A stretch of 64,000 nucleotides of DNA from Saccharopolyspora pogona (GTDB lineage: Bacteria > Actinomycetota > Actinomycetes > Mycobacteriales > Pseudonocardiaceae), in assembly GCF_014697215.1 (NCBI RefSeq), contig NZ_CP031144.1:21531-85530 (forward strand). Direction: 5' to 3'. The position numbers and the translations under genes are program-made. Below, in pieces: positions 40,729 to 49,549 of the stretch (position 1 is its first letter; each line of letters opens with the position of its first letter). Under the pieces are notes generated by a model. The model was not told the DNA's origin. It did no database searches and worked only from the letters and a program-made list of their open reading frames with translations.

Positions 40729-40938
40729 ATGAACCACTCCGAGGCCGCCCCACTCCCGTGGCGCACCTCCACCTACAGCCAGAACAACGCCGCATGCGTG
40801 GAGATCGCCATGACTCCGATCGAGGTGGGTGTGCGCGATACCAAGGACCGCAGCGGCGGGCAGCTCAACGTCCCAGCTGCTCGGTTCGCTGCCTTCATCG
40901 ACACGATCAAGGCCACGAACGGCTGGCGTAGCGCCTGA
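40729..40938 (+). CDS. DUF397 protein
   Basis: 69 residues starting 1 base after the XRE gene stop. LPWRTSTYSQNNAACVEIAM then VGVRDTKDRSGGQLNVPAAR fits the DUF397 family (W..SSyS...CVEva....V.VRDSK.p.g..l.....W). Such partners are thought to bind or antagonise the XRE/DUF5753 regulator. Confidence 0.88.
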   Translation: MNHSEAAPLPWRTSTYSQNNAACVEIAMTPIEVGVRDTKDRSGGQLNVPAARFAAFIDTIKATNGWRSA

Positions 40939-40950
40939 TCACCGAGAAGA

Positions 40951-40991
40951 CGAAGATCCCCGGCTTAGCCATAGGAAGCCGGGGATCTTCG
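40951..40991 (+). terminator. terminator of the XRE/DUF397 operon
   Basis: 16-bp perfect stem (40951-40966 with 40976-40991) and a 9-base loop followed by TTTAG. Confidence 0.82.
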
Positions 40992-41402
40992 TTTAGTACG
41001 TCGGCCGACCGGACTGATGATGCCCTACTCATCGGGCTCGTGGTGCTGCGACACCCGGACTGCAGACAAGACGGATGGGGTGTGGTTCGTGATCGTGATT
41101 GTTCTTAATGAGGAACCACCGAACTCACGGGATGTCGCACCATGACGCGTCTTGTCACAGGAACCCTGCAAAGATTCCGCCGCGGACAACTGCCACCAGC
41201 GGGCCGCTATTCCTGTCCGACTAACAGCCCGGCCTGCGGTCCGGGTCGTGGTGGCACCCCGAGGGGGGTCGACGCCTTACTGGTGTCCGAATCGACCGTG
41301 GCGGCGATCTGGCGGGGTCTGGCCCGCTAACGAAGCGGACGAGGACCTGTCGGCGCAACGCGAGTCTGATTTGCTGACGAGCAAGGGAAAGACGGGGTGG
41401 GG
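40992..41402. other. non-coding gap
   Basis: About 410 bases without a convincing gene on either strand. Short frames have poor codon bias. It must contain the promoter of the kinase gene at 41403. No repeat or dyad of note was seen. Confidence 0.4.
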
Positions 41403-42335
41403 ATGATGAGCCGGTTGCGGTGGGATCAGGTGCCTGAGGATGTGCGTGCCGCGGTGGTGGCCGAGCTCGGCGCCGATGTCGTGGTCGACGAGCCGCAAAG
41501 CGGCGGGTTTTCGCCGGGGCTGGCGTCCCGGATCCAGCTGTCCGACGGGCGGTGGTGGTTCGTCAAGGCCATCAACGCTGACCGAAACCCGCAGGCACCC
41601 GGGCTGTATCGGCGGGAGATCGAGATCGCCACGGCACTGCCTCCGACGGTGCCCGCGCCCCGGCTGCGCTGGAGCCATGATGATGGCGACTGGGTGGTGC
41701 TGGTCTTCGAATGCGTCGCCGGTCGGCAACCGGACGAGCCATGGCGTCTGGAGCAGCTGCAGCTGGTTCTCGCGGCGCTGGGCGGCATGGCAGCCGAGTT
41801 GACCCCGAGCCCGATCATCACCGTCCCGACGATCGCAGAGGATCTCTCCGGGAACTTTCGGTCTTGGCGGCGGCTGGCGGGCGGCGATGCCCAGGCTGCG
41901 CTGTTGGATGCCGACACCCGCGCTGAACTGGACGTTTTTGCTGAGCTGGAGAGCGGGTGGGATGCGGCGGCCGCGGGCAAGACCCTGCTACACGCCGACC
42001 TGCGCGCGGACAACCTGCTGATCACGCCCGACGGCGAGGTCGTGGTGGTGGACTGGCCGTATGCGGTCACCGGGGCGGCGTGGGTCGACGCGCTGTTGTT
42101 GCTGCCGTCGGTGGCCGCGGACAACCCGGACTTGGATTGCGAGACGATCTGGCGCGGCTACGAGCCCGCGCGACAGGCCGATCCGGATGCCGTCAACGCG
42201 GTGCTGGCCGCGATCGCCGGCGACTTCACCTACCAGTCTCTGCTGCCCGCACCGCCGAACGTGCCGGGCTTGCGGGCGCATCAGCGCGCCAAGGGTGCGG
42301 CGGCGCTGGCGTGGCTGTGGTCCCGGCTGCGTTGA
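41403..42335 (+). CDS. APH-family phosphotransferase
   Basis: 310 residues; ATG at 41403 chosen over GTG at 41397. GGFSPGLASRIQLSDGRWWF VK-type glycine loop with lysine, VLVFECVAGRQPDEPWRLEQ hinge, LLHADLRADNLLITPDGEVV (HxDxxxxN catalytic loop) and VVDWPYAV (metal-binding D) give an intact aminoglycoside/homoserine/choline-kinase-like fold. Substrate unknown. Single transcript closed by a hairpin. Confidence 0.8.
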   Translation: MMSRLRWDQVPEDVRAAVVAELGADVVVDEPQSGGFSPGLASRIQLSDGRWWFVKAINADRNPQAPGLYRREIEIATALPPTVPAPRLRWSHDDGDWVVLVFECVAGRQPDEPWRLEQLQLVLAALGGMAAELTPSPIITVPTIAEDLSGNFRSWRRLAGGDAQAALLDADTRAELDVFAELESGWDAAAAGKTLLHADLRADNLLITPDGEVVVVDWPYAVTGAAWVDALLLLPSVAADNPDLDCETIWRGYEPARQADPDAVNAVLAAIAGDFTYQSLLPAPPNVPGLRAHQRAKGAAALAWLWSRLR

Positions 42336-42354
42336 CCGCGCCATGAGAACGAGC

Positions 42355-42384
42355 GAGGCCGGGCACCCGTGGGTGCCCGGCCTC
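42355..42384. terminator. bidirectional terminator
   Basis: 14-bp perfect stem (42355-42368 with 42371-42384), 2-base loop, between convergent kinase genes. Confidence 0.8.
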
Positions 42385-42411
42385 GATGCTGCCCGGGGCT
42401 AGCTAGTGCGG

Positions 42412-43338
42412 TCAGCGGGTTTCTCGGAGTCCGGCCAGTCCGAGGTCGATCAGGTAAGCGACTTCGCTGCCGCGGTTGCCGTGGTGCCATTCGGCCAGCG
42501 CACCAAGCATTTCCATCGCCGCGGCTGCCCCGGTGTAGGCGGCGAGCGCGGCGTGCTCGCAGGTGGTGAGCGGGCTGGCGGCGCGGGGAGAGTAGAGCGC
42601 GGCGAGGTGTTCGGCGCGCTGCGGCAGCGGTGTCGGGGAGCCGTGGCAGAGGTTGGCCGCGACGACCGCGAGTTCTTGGACCCGCGGCGCGGTGTGGGCG
42701 ACCCCGAAATCGATCATCACGATGCGGCCGTCGTGGTCGACGAGGACGTTGCCCTTGGTGAGGTCGCCGTGGATGACGGTGACGGGCAGCAGGTCCCGCC
42801 GCACCGCCGTGGTGGCGGTGATCGCGGTGTCGACCAGGCGCCGCTGCTCGGCGTCGAGCACGTCGTGCAGGGTGTGGGCGAGCGGAACGAGCTGGGTGAT
42901 CTGCCAGGGATCCGATACCGGATCCAGCTCGAGGTCCAGGCTGTGCACGAGCACGACCTGGTCGGCCAGGTCACCGAGCTCCGCAGTGGTTGGCGGGCGG
43001 CCGAGCTGGTAGTAGTCGGCGCCGTCGATGCGGTCCATGACCAGGCATGTCCGCCCGCCGGGTAGATGGTGCACGAGCTGGCCGGCGGTGTCGTGGTGCA
43101 GCCGGGGATGGCGGCCTCCGGCGGCGCGGGCCCGCTGGATGATCTCGGCGGTCCGGTGCGCCCACCGGGCCCGCGAGGGGGCGAAGACCTTCGCGACCAC
43201 CTGCTGACGGCGGGTGGTGAGGTCGAGGTTGGTGTCTTCGAACCCGGTGGAGATGAGGCGGGTGGCGGTGGGTTTGCCGAGTGCGTAGCCGGTGGCGATG
43301 TGCTGGGCGAGTTCGGATGTCGTGGTGTCCGTGGTCAT
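42412..43338 (-). CDS. APH-family phosphotransferase in the aminoacyl-ligase operon
   Basis: 308 residues. STGFEDTNLDLTTRRQQVVA start of the kinase fold, LVMDRIDGADYYQLGRPPTT hinge, TVIHGDLTKGNVLVDHDGRI (HGDxxxxN) and IVMIDFGVAH (DFG). Closer to the APH/HipA-like or Bud32-shaped small-molecule kinases than to the kinase at 41403. ATGA overlap with the LysRS-like gene indicates a shared pathway, perhaps phosphorylation of an aminoacylated or amidinated metabolite. Confidence 0.78.
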   Translation of the reverse strand: MTTDTTTSELAQHIATGYALGKPTATRLISTGFEDTNLDLTTRRQQVVAKVFAPSRARWAHRTAEIIQRARAAGGRHPRLHHDTAGQLVHHLPGGRTCLVMDRIDGADYYQLGRPPTTAELGDLADQVVLVHSLDLELDPVSDPWQITQLVPLAHTLHDVLDAEQRRLVDTAITATTAVRRDLLPVTVIHGDLTKGNVLVDHDGRIVMIDFGVAHTAPRVQELAVVAANLCHGSPTPLPQRAEHLAALYSPRAASPLTTCEHAALAAYTGAAAAMEMLGALAEWHHGNRGSEVAYLIDLGLAGLRETR

Positions 43339-44396
43339 GGGGTGTCCTGTTGCAGGGGGAACGGGATGACGTCCTGGATCTGGGTCAGGTCGGTGATCAG
43401 CAGCAGGAGCCGTTCCAGCCCGATGCACAGCCCACCGGACGGGGTCGGCAGGCCCGCGTTGAACACGGCCTGCCAGTCGGTGTCCAGTGTGGAGGCCTCG
43501 CTGGGCAGGATGCGGTCGCCGTCCGGCGCCATGCGGCGCTGGAGTTCGGTGGGGTCGCTGGTTTCGGTGTAGCCGGTGGCGATTTCGCGGCCGCGGATGA
43601 CGAGGTCCCACTTCTGCGCCACCGCCGCATTGTCCGGTTGCGTGGCGGCCAGCGGCGACGGTCCGCTCGGGAACCCGGAGTAGACGATCGGTGTCGTGGT
43701 GGTGGGCTCGACGAGGTGGTCGTAGAGCTCCAGTACGAGTTCGTCGGCGTCGGATTCGGGCCGGTGCGGGACGTCGTGGGCTCGCGCGGCCTGGCGCAAC
43801 TGCTCGGTGGTGGTGCAGGGGGTGATGGGCATGCCGAGTGCTTCGGTGATGGCGTCGTAGACGGCGATGACCGGCCAGGGGGTGGCGAGATCGATGGTCT
43901 GCCCGCTGGGGGTGGTGATCGTGGTGGTGCCGGTGGCCGCGCGCGCCGCGGTGCAGATCAGCTGCTGGGCGAGGTCGCGCATCCCGAGGTAGTCGCCACC
44001 GGCTTGGTAGATCTCGATGAGGCTGTACTCGGCGCTATGGGTGGCATCGGCGGGCTCGTCCCGGAAAGACCGGCCGATCTCGAACACCGCGTGGTGGCCG
44101 GCGGTGAGCAGTCCGCGCAGGTGCAGCGGGGAGCTGCGCAGGTAGGTGTGTGGATCCAGGAACTGGCTGTCGACGTTGAAGCTGCGGCCGGGGGCGGGCC
44201 GGCAGTGCTGCAGTAGCGGGGTGTCGACTTCGAGGAACCCGTCCTCGTGCAGGGCACGGCGCAGCGCCGCTTGCACCCGCGAGCGCGCGATTAGGGCCCG
44301 GCGGGCCGGGGTGGCTTCGCGCAGCTGCTGGTAGCGGGCCACCAGCGCCCCTCCGGCGGCCGCGGGCGGCGGAGGCGTGGGTCTCGGGGACGGCAT
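43335..44396 (-). CDS. lysyl-tRNA-synthetase-like ligase lacking the anticodon domain
   Basis: 353 residues from ATG at 44396 with GGAGG 6 bases upstream. Class II catalytic core only: motif 2 FEIGRSFRDEPADATHSAEY at 105-124 and motif 3 GGLCIGLERLLLLITDLTQI at 321-340, with EIATGYTETSDPTELQRR between. No OB-fold anticodon-binding domain, as in EpmA/PoxA (GenX). Such paralogues attach lysine-like amino acids to a protein or small molecule rather than tRNA. The upstream amidinotransferase frame runs into it with no stop, so a fusion product is possible too. Confidence 0.8.
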   Translation of the reverse strand: MPSPRPTPPPPAAAGGALVARYQQLREATPARRALIARSRVQAALRRALHEDGFLEVDTPLLQHCRPAPGRSFNVDSQFLDPHTYLRSSPLHLRGLLTAGHHAVFEIGRSFRDEPADATHSAEYSLIEIYQAGGDYLGMRDLAQQLICTAARAATGTTTITTPSGQTIDLATPWPVIAVYDAITEALGMPITPCTTTEQLRQAARAHDVPHRPESDADELVLELYDHLVEPTTTTPIVYSGFPSGPSPLAATQPDNAAVAQKWDLVIRGREIATGYTETSDPTELQRRMAPDGDRILPSEASTLDTDWQAVFNAGLPTPSGGLCIGLERLLLLITDLTQIQDVIPFPLQQDTP

Positions 44397-45112
44397 GGTG
44401 GGCCTCCGTTCGGTGTAGTCGGCGAGCTCGCCGTCGCGGCGCAGATCGAGGGTCACGCAGTGGAAACCGCCGCCGAGCGCCCGTGCGTGCCGCAGGGTGT
44501 GCGGGATCGCGTGGATGCCGTGGCGTTGCAGTGCGGCGATCAGCTCGGTCTGCGCGGCGTCGACGATCGCCAGATCCGGGCGCACCATCAGCAGGTTCAT
44601 GCCGATCCAGGGCGAGGACAACGGCACAGTGCCGTCTACGGGGGTGCCGGTCGGGCGCATCGGCGGGCACCAGATCCGGTCCCACCCGCGTAGCGGCTGC
44701 GGGATGGTGTCCTCTTTGACGCGGTCGGGGTTGAGCAGCACCAGGCCGGGCCGCAGCAGGGAGATGCTGGAGTCCAGGTGGTGCCGGTGTAGACGTCGCG
44801 GACGGGGTGCACTCGGTAGTCGCCGAGCTGCCGCAGCACCGTCTCCAGCCATCTGTACCCGAGTTCGTTGCCGCTGCCGGAGATCTGTACGAACAGGTCG
44901 CGGCCGCAGCGCAGGACGTTGGCGGCTTCGATCGTCGGCTCGCTCTCGCCCAGCCGCGGCCGCCCGTCGCCGCCGATCGTGTAGAGCTCGTCGCGCAGTG
45001 GCGGCCGCGGCGCGGCGATCCACGGCGATCCGGCTTGCAGGGCTTGCTGGAACATCGGCCGGAGCGTGTCGAGTTCGTGGGTGCGGGCCCGCGTCGGCGA
45101 CGGGCATTCGAC
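44397..45112 (-). pseudogene. amidinotransferase, 5-prime truncated and frameshifted
   Basis: Similar to glycine/inosamine-phosphate amidinotransferases. The first frame reads LRPMFQQALQAGSPWIAAPR, EPTIEAANVLRCGRDLFVQI and GYRWLETVLRQLGDYRVHPV; a one-base deletion at about 44783-44786 (GGCAC where GGCCAC would restore the frame) shifts to HHLDSSISLLRPGLVLLNPD, WIGMNLLMVRPDLAIVDAAQ and ARALGGGFHCVTLDLRR. Catalytic His-x-Asp (HLD) and Cys (FHC) survive. About 120 N-terminal residues are missing and replaced in frame by a serine-recombinase fragment. The end of the gene continues in frame into the LysRS-like protein. Confidence 0.7.
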
Positions 45113-45550
45113 CCGGCAGTGCGGGGCGTGCGCCTTGATCTGCCGGCAGGCGTCCAGCGCGGCCTCGAACTTCGGGCGCACCCGTACGCGGGTGGAGACC
45201 TTCTCGGCGAAGATCTTCTCCCGGGGAATGCCGTGCGCGGCCAGGGCGTCCAACTGGGACTGGAGTTCTTGCGTGAGGTGTGAGCAGCGGGCGTAGCCCA
45301 CCCTGATGTCCGTGGCCGGGGTGTCGGTGGGGATTGATACTGGCGGCGGGGTGCCCGACCGCCACAGCTGCCCCGGCCCGCGGTCGGCCGGGGTCGGCAC
45401 CCGCAGCCGCTTGGCCAGGCGAGGAACCTTCATGAACCGGCCGGTGTGGTAGGTCCCGGCCACCGTGCCGGACCGCGACCGGCACGGCGAGCCCGGATCG
45501 ACAACGCAGCGGGGGCAAGCGTGCCGCTCGACATCATCGGCATCGGACAG
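45113..45550 (-). pseudogene. serine recombinase N-terminal fragment with zinc motif
   Basis: Reads HACPRCVVDPGSPCRSRSGT, GTYHTGRFMKVPRLAKRLRV, then the resolvase N-terminus DIRVGYARCSHLTQELQSQL (catalytic Ser in YARCS) and IFAEKVSTRVRVRPKFEAAL. It breaks off after KAHAPHC and joins the amidinotransferase in the same frame. The rest of the resolvase domain and its HTH are absent. Exact start unclear. Confidence 0.72.
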
Positions 45551-45567
45551 AACGGTGGTCTCCTCTG

Positions 45568-45607
45568 GAGAAGGCCCGGCACCGAACGTTCGGCGCCGGG
45601 CCTTCTC
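45568..45607. terminator. 40-bp near-perfect palindrome
   Basis: 20-bp arms with one mismatched pair, centred on AACGTT, between the recombinase fragment and the decayed gene at 45.7-46.1 kb. Terminator or operator. Confidence 0.55.
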
Positions 45608-45684
45608 ACAAGTGCTCGTAGGGACCTGCGCATCGTGAATCCAGGTGTCGGAGTGGTGCGGCTGAAACCGGACTCGGTGTTGGC

Positions 45685-46055
45685 TCAGGCCGGGGCGAGG
45701 GCGAGAACTGCTGCGAGAACAGCGACGTCGCGGAATTCCTCGAACGGGTAGTCGCCGAAGCTGGAGCCACCGACAAGGAGCATGCCGGGGCCGCCGAGGG
45801 TTCGAGACGTCGAAGATGTACGAGCTGTAGAACGGCATGCGGGAGGTTGATGTACCGGGCGCCGTTCTTGGCGGCGTCGCGGACGGTTTCCACGGCGCCG
45901 GGGTGTACATCGATCAGGTCGATGACGGAGCGATCTTCCTCGCCGATCAGGTCCGAGATGTTGTCGTCGTTGAAGCCCTGGTAGCCCGTCTTGAACGCGG
46001 CTGTGGCCAGGGTCTGGGCGTCGGCGCGGTCGATCGCGATCAAGTCGGCGCCCAT
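45685..46055 (-). pseudogene. frameshifted small gene
   Basis: ATG at 46055 with AAGGAG upstream. The first frame encodes MGADLIAIDRADAQTLATAA, FNDDNISDLIGEEDRSVIDL and AAKNGARYINLP; codon bias then moves to a second frame (MPFYSSYIFDVSNP) and a third (GPGMLLVGGSSFGDYPFEEF, then a stop at 45685-45687). Two indels would restore one protein of about 120 residues. Read straight, the first frame runs to 45606 with poor bias. Family unknown. Confidence 0.5.
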
Positions 46056-46305
46056 GGTCGGTTTCTCTCCTTCGGTCGGGGTGGAGGGTTCCTCAGCTCG
46101 ACCATCAAACGAAGTCCGGAACCGCCTCCTGTGCGCCCGTAGTATCCGGGAATTTCGGTCGCATATGGCCCGCGAAGGTTCGAAGGTCGCCGGCGCTGTT
46201 CGTGGCAAGTGCGAAACGTGGGTTCGGGGAGCATCGAGCTGCCTGAGGTCGTGTGTCGAGCCAGCTAACCTCGGAAGAAGCACAAACGGGATCGAGGGGG
46301 AGCCG

Positions 46306-47097
46306 ATGCAGGCGGCGGGGTTGTACTACGAGACGCGAGGCAACGAGGGCGAACCGGTGCTGATCATCCAGGGCGCCCTCGCCGAGGCCGGTGCAACCGC
46401 TCAGCTAGCTGACACGCTCTCCGAGGCCGGCCACCAGGTGATCTCCTACGATCACCGCGGACTGTCTCGCAGCAGTTCCTCAGTGGACGTGTCGATCGAA
46501 AGCCACGCCACCGATGCCGCGGAGCTGCTGAAAGCGGTCACCGACCGCCCCGCCCTGGTCGTCGGTACCAGCATCGGAGCCGTGATCGGTCTGCAGCTGG
46601 CGATGCAGTACCCCGAGTTGGTGCGCGGCCTGGTCGCCCACGAGCCGCCGCTGCCGACCGTGGAGCCGGACCCGGAGCAGCTTCGCGGGCTGGACGAGGT
46701 CGCGGCCCTTGCCCGCGACGATGTCTTCGCCGCAGGCCGGCATTTCGCCACGTTGGGCGGGCCCCGCGACGAAGACCAGGAGGACGGCGCCAGTCCCGAG
46801 CCGTCCGTCGGCGACATCCAGGCCAACCTGCGGCGTTTCTTCGCCCACGACTTCGAGGCGGTGCGCGCCTACAACCCTGACATCGCCCGCCTTATCCAGT
46901 CGACGCGAGAGGTCCCGATCGTCCTGACCGGCGGCAGCCGGTCGCGTGGGCGCTGGGAATACCGCTGCGCGCAGCGCCTCGCCGAGACGCTCGGCCAGGA
47001 GCTGATCGAGCTACCAGGCGGACACGTCAGCTTGGTCAGCCATCCCTGGGCCACGGCGTCGGTGCTGCTGTCGTTGCCGGTGTTCAAGGAGTCCTGA
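46306..47097 (+). CDS. alpha/beta hydrolase
   Basis: 263 residues, GAGGGGG upstream. GEPVLIIQGALAEAGA (oxyanion region), ISYDHRGLSRSSS, ALVVGTSIGAVIGLQLAMQY (nucleophile elbow G-x-S-x-G), LVAHEPPLPTV, and GGHVSLVSHPWA with the catalytic His. Substrate not inferable. Followed 1 base later by the ImmA-like gene. Confidence 0.82.
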   Translation: MQAAGLYYETRGNEGEPVLIIQGALAEAGATAQLADTLSEAGHQVISYDHRGLSRSSSSVDVSIESHATDAAELLKAVTDRPALVVGTSIGAVIGLQLAMQYPELVRGLVAHEPPLPTVEPDPEQLRGLDEVAALARDDVFAAGRHFATLGGPRDEDQEDGASPEPSVGDIQANLRRFFAHDFEAVRAYNPDIARLIQSTREVPIVLTGGSRSRGRWEYRCAQRLAETLGQELIELPGGHVSLVSHPWATASVLLSLPVFKES

Positions 47098-47098
47098 C

Positions 47099-47638
47099 AT
47101 GGCCACCGCTCGGCGATGGAAGAACGAGCTGCAACTGCGGCGAACGGTCCGGGGACTGCTGCGCGAGCTCGACATCGGCGCACCACTGGATGTGCGAGAG
47201 CTGTGCCGCCGACTCGGAGAGCATCGGGGCAAGCCGATCCAGCTGGTGTCGTACCCGCTCCCGGTGCCGGGTGCGTTCGGGATGTGGTTCGGTACCGCCG
47301 CAGCCGATTACATCCTGTACCAGGCCGAAACCACCCCAGCCCACCAGGACCACATCATCCTGCACGAGGTCGGGCACATCATCAGCGACCACGGCCAGGA
47401 CGAGGCCGACGGCGACGTGTGGAATCAGCTGTTCCCGGATCTGCCGCCCAATCTGGTCCGTCGGGCCCTGCGCCGCGAAGGCTACGGGCCGGCGCACGAG
47501 CACGAGGCCGAGATGGTCGCCACCGTGATCAAGGAGTGGGCGGAACTGCTCGACCGCCTACAAGCGAGGCCGGACCGGTCGAGCGCGTCATCGCGCACGC
47601 TCCAAGGTGCGTTCGACGACCACCAGGGGTGGTTGTGA
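47099..47638 (+). CDS. ImmA/IrrE-type metallopeptidase
   Basis: 179 residues. LRRTVRGLLRELDIGAPLDV and a central DHIILHEVGHIISDHG (HExxH zinc motif), with EHEAEMVATVIKEWAELLDR offering the third ligand. ImmA-type peptidases cleave XRE repressors (ICEBs1, phages). It overlaps the membrane gene by one base and faces an XRE gene one gene away, the standard three-gene set. Confidence 0.82.
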   Translation: MATARRWKNELQLRRTVRGLLRELDIGAPLDVRELCRRLGEHRGKPIQLVSYPLPVPGAFGMWFGTAAADYILYQAETTPAHQDHIILHEVGHIISDHGQDEADGDVWNQLFPDLPPNLVRRALRREGYGPAHEHEAEMVATVIKEWAELLDRLQARPDRSSASSRTLQGAFDDHQGWL

Positions 47639-48735
47639 TGCTGATTCCGAACCTTCTGATGTGGACGGCCGCAGCTATCGGCGCGGCCTGGAAGGTCTCC
47701 CAGTTGTGGCGCGTGCCCGACGACCGAGGCCTGCGCGTCGTCACGACCTGCACCGTCCTGGTCTTTGCCGCACTCACCGCGCAGTTGGCCGCCAACATCC
47801 CCGCTCTCGGCCCGCAGTCGCCGAAGCTGATTCAGAACGTCTTCCTGACCGTTTTCTTCGCGCTGCTGCTGGTCCTGCTGCAATCCGCGGGACAACCTGC
47901 GACGCGATCTGCGGTGGGGTATCGCGAGATCGCGCTCGCGTTGCTGGCCAGCGCCGGGCTGATCGCGGCGTTTGCGCTCACGGCCCCTGCAGACCGAGGA
48001 GCCTCCTATGAGGAGGCCAACGGCGAGGCCGGCGTGCTGGCCTTCTACTTCATCGGCAACCTCTACATGGCGTACGCGACAGCCCGAGGAGCTCGCCTGG
48101 CCTGGAGAGTCGCAGACCACACCGTCTCTCGCGCTCGCCTCAGCCTGCGGATCGCCGCCGGCGGGCTGGTCGTGTGCTGCGGCGGCACACACCTACCTCG
48201 CGTGATCGCGACCGCTGGACTGTTCACCACCGGCCATCCCGTGCTGCCCAGGACGGAGGTGTGGACCACGCCGTTGCTCGCGGCCGGAATCACCGTGTTC
48301 TTCGCGGGACTCGCCTACCCCGGGATCCGCACCGGTTGGGCAAAAACTCGGCTGTGGTTCGAGCAACGGCGCCACCACCGGCAGCTGCGGCCGCTGTGGT
48401 CGACGCTCGCGGCGCAGTTCCCGCACATCGTCCTCTTCCCACCCCGATCGCCGCTCCACGACGCATGGAACCCGCGCCAGATGCGCCTCCGCTACTACCG
48501 GCGGATCGTGGAGTGCCGGGACGGGCTGGTACTCCTGAGCCCGTACATGGAATCGCTCGACGACCCTGCCTCGCCTGCACACCAAGCCACCCAGATCTGG
48601 GAAGCCATCAAGCGGAGGGAAAGCAATGCAGCGCAGGTATCCGCGGCATCGGTGATCGCACCACCAACAGAGTCGGGAATGGACGCCGACGTCAATGTCC
48701 TGTTGGCGCTCGCGCGTGAGCTGGCCGTGCGGTAG
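47638..48735 (+). CDS. MAB_1171c-family membrane protein
   Basis: 365 residues. About seven transmembrane helices in the first 230 residues (NLLMWTAAAIGAAWKVSQLW, LIQNVFLTVFFALLLVLLQS, IALALLASAGLIAAFALTAP and further), then a cytoplasmic domain RHHRQLRPLWSTLAAQFPHI, LRYYRRIVECRDGLVLLSPY. This matches the actinobacterial family named after MAB_1171c, usually encoded beside an ImmA-like peptidase and an XRE protein. Role unknown; sensor or transporter have been suggested. Confidence 0.78.
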   Translation: MLIPNLLMWTAAAIGAAWKVSQLWRVPDDRGLRVVTTCTVLVFAALTAQLAANIPALGPQSPKLIQNVFLTVFFALLLVLLQSAGQPATRSAVGYREIALALLASAGLIAAFALTAPADRGASYEEANGEAGVLAFYFIGNLYMAYATARGARLAWRVADHTVSRARLSLRIAAGGLVVCCGGTHLPRVIATAGLFTTGHPVLPRTEVWTTPLLAAGITVFFAGLAYPGIRTGWAKTRLWFEQRRHHRQLRPLWSTLAAQFPHIVLFPPRSPLHDAWNPRQMRLRYYRRIVECRDGLVLLSPYMESLDDPASPAHQATQIWEAIKRRESNAAQVSAASVIAPPTESGMDADVNVLLALARELAVR

Positions 48736-48738
48736 TGA

Positions 48739-49167
48739 TCAGCGCTTCTCGTCGGGCTGGTCGCGTTCCAGCGACTGCAGGTGATCCAGCAGACCTTTCA
48801 ACACGCCACGGTGCGCCGGAGAGAGCTGCCCCGAGCGCAGCGCGATGTCGCGCACTCCCGCGTCGCTGAGCGACGACAGCAGGTCGAGCTGCTGCGAGTA
48901 CCTCTCGGCGTCGGCGCCGTCGCCGAAGTAGACGACGCTGACACCGAAGTGCTCGGCGAGCTTGGTCACCAGCTCCCATGCCGGCCGTTGCCGTTTCCCA
49001 CTCAGCAGGTCATACAGGTGCTGCTTGCTGACGTCGATCGCGGCGGCCACCTCGGGCACGGAATAGCGCCCGCCATCGGGTCGGCGCACGACCTCGAACA
49101 GGCGCTCCAGCTTGGCGGCGAACGTGCTCTCGCCACCTTTGGCTATCTCGTCGGCCACGTCCCCCAC
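48739..49167 (-). CDS. XRE-family repressor
   Basis: 142 residues. YSVPEVAAAIDVSKQHLYDL then LSGKRQRPAWELVTKLAEHF is a clear HTH; the C-terminal half is helical (LSSLSDAGVRDIALRSGQLS). Converges with the MAB_1171c gene, 3 bases apart. Probable target of the ImmA-like peptidase. Confidence 0.83.
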   Translation of the reverse strand: MGDVADEIAKGGESTFAAKLERLFEVVRRPDGGRYSVPEVAAAIDVSKQHLYDLLSGKRQRPAWELVTKLAEHFGVSVVYFGDGADAERYSQQLDLLSSLSDAGVRDIALRSGQLSPAHRGVLKGLLDHLQSLERDQPDEKR

Positions 49168-49334
49168 CTCCCAACGCGTCCACTCTAGCTGGCATACCTG
49201 GGACTTGTGTAGGCCGTAGTTGACGGTGAGTCAGCTGTAGCTTACTTTGGCAAAGTCGGTGCCAACGAATGACGACGCCTCTGTTGGGGTAGAGGCGAAG
49301 CTCGTTCGGCGGCCACGTGCCGAAGGAGACGACC

Positions 49335-49520
49335 ATGAGCGACCCGCATGCACGGCTGCAGGACATGCCGCTGCTGCCCGAGGAGGCGGCCGACCTGCTG
49401 CACATTCCGGTGGAGCGACTGCTCGCCGACGCATACCGCGGCGACATCCCGGGCGTTTGCCTCGGCGGGCAGTGGCGCTTTTCGCGCCGGCGTCTGCAGC
49501 GCCTTGTTACTGCTGCGTGA
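49335..49520 (+). CDS. excisionase-like HTH protein
   Basis: 61 residues, AAGGAGA upstream. MPLLPEEAADLLHIPVERLL then YRGDIPGVCLGGQWRFSRRR is the compact Xis/MerR winged helix. Divergent from the XRE gene; the shared promoter lies in 49168-49334, where no other feature is evident. Confidence 0.7.
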   Translation: MSDPHARLQDMPLLPEEAADLLHIPVERLLADAYRGDIPGVCLGGQWRFSRRRLQRLVTAA

Positions 49521-49549
49521 TCCAGACGAACGGCGTGTCGCCGAGATTT

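Noticed and set aside
43335..45518. Single 727-residue protein spanning the LysRS-like and upstream region
   Set aside because: The upstream part is a different frame of the recombinase/amidinotransferase and is low-complexity before the frameshift; only the part after about 44785 is real amidinotransferase.
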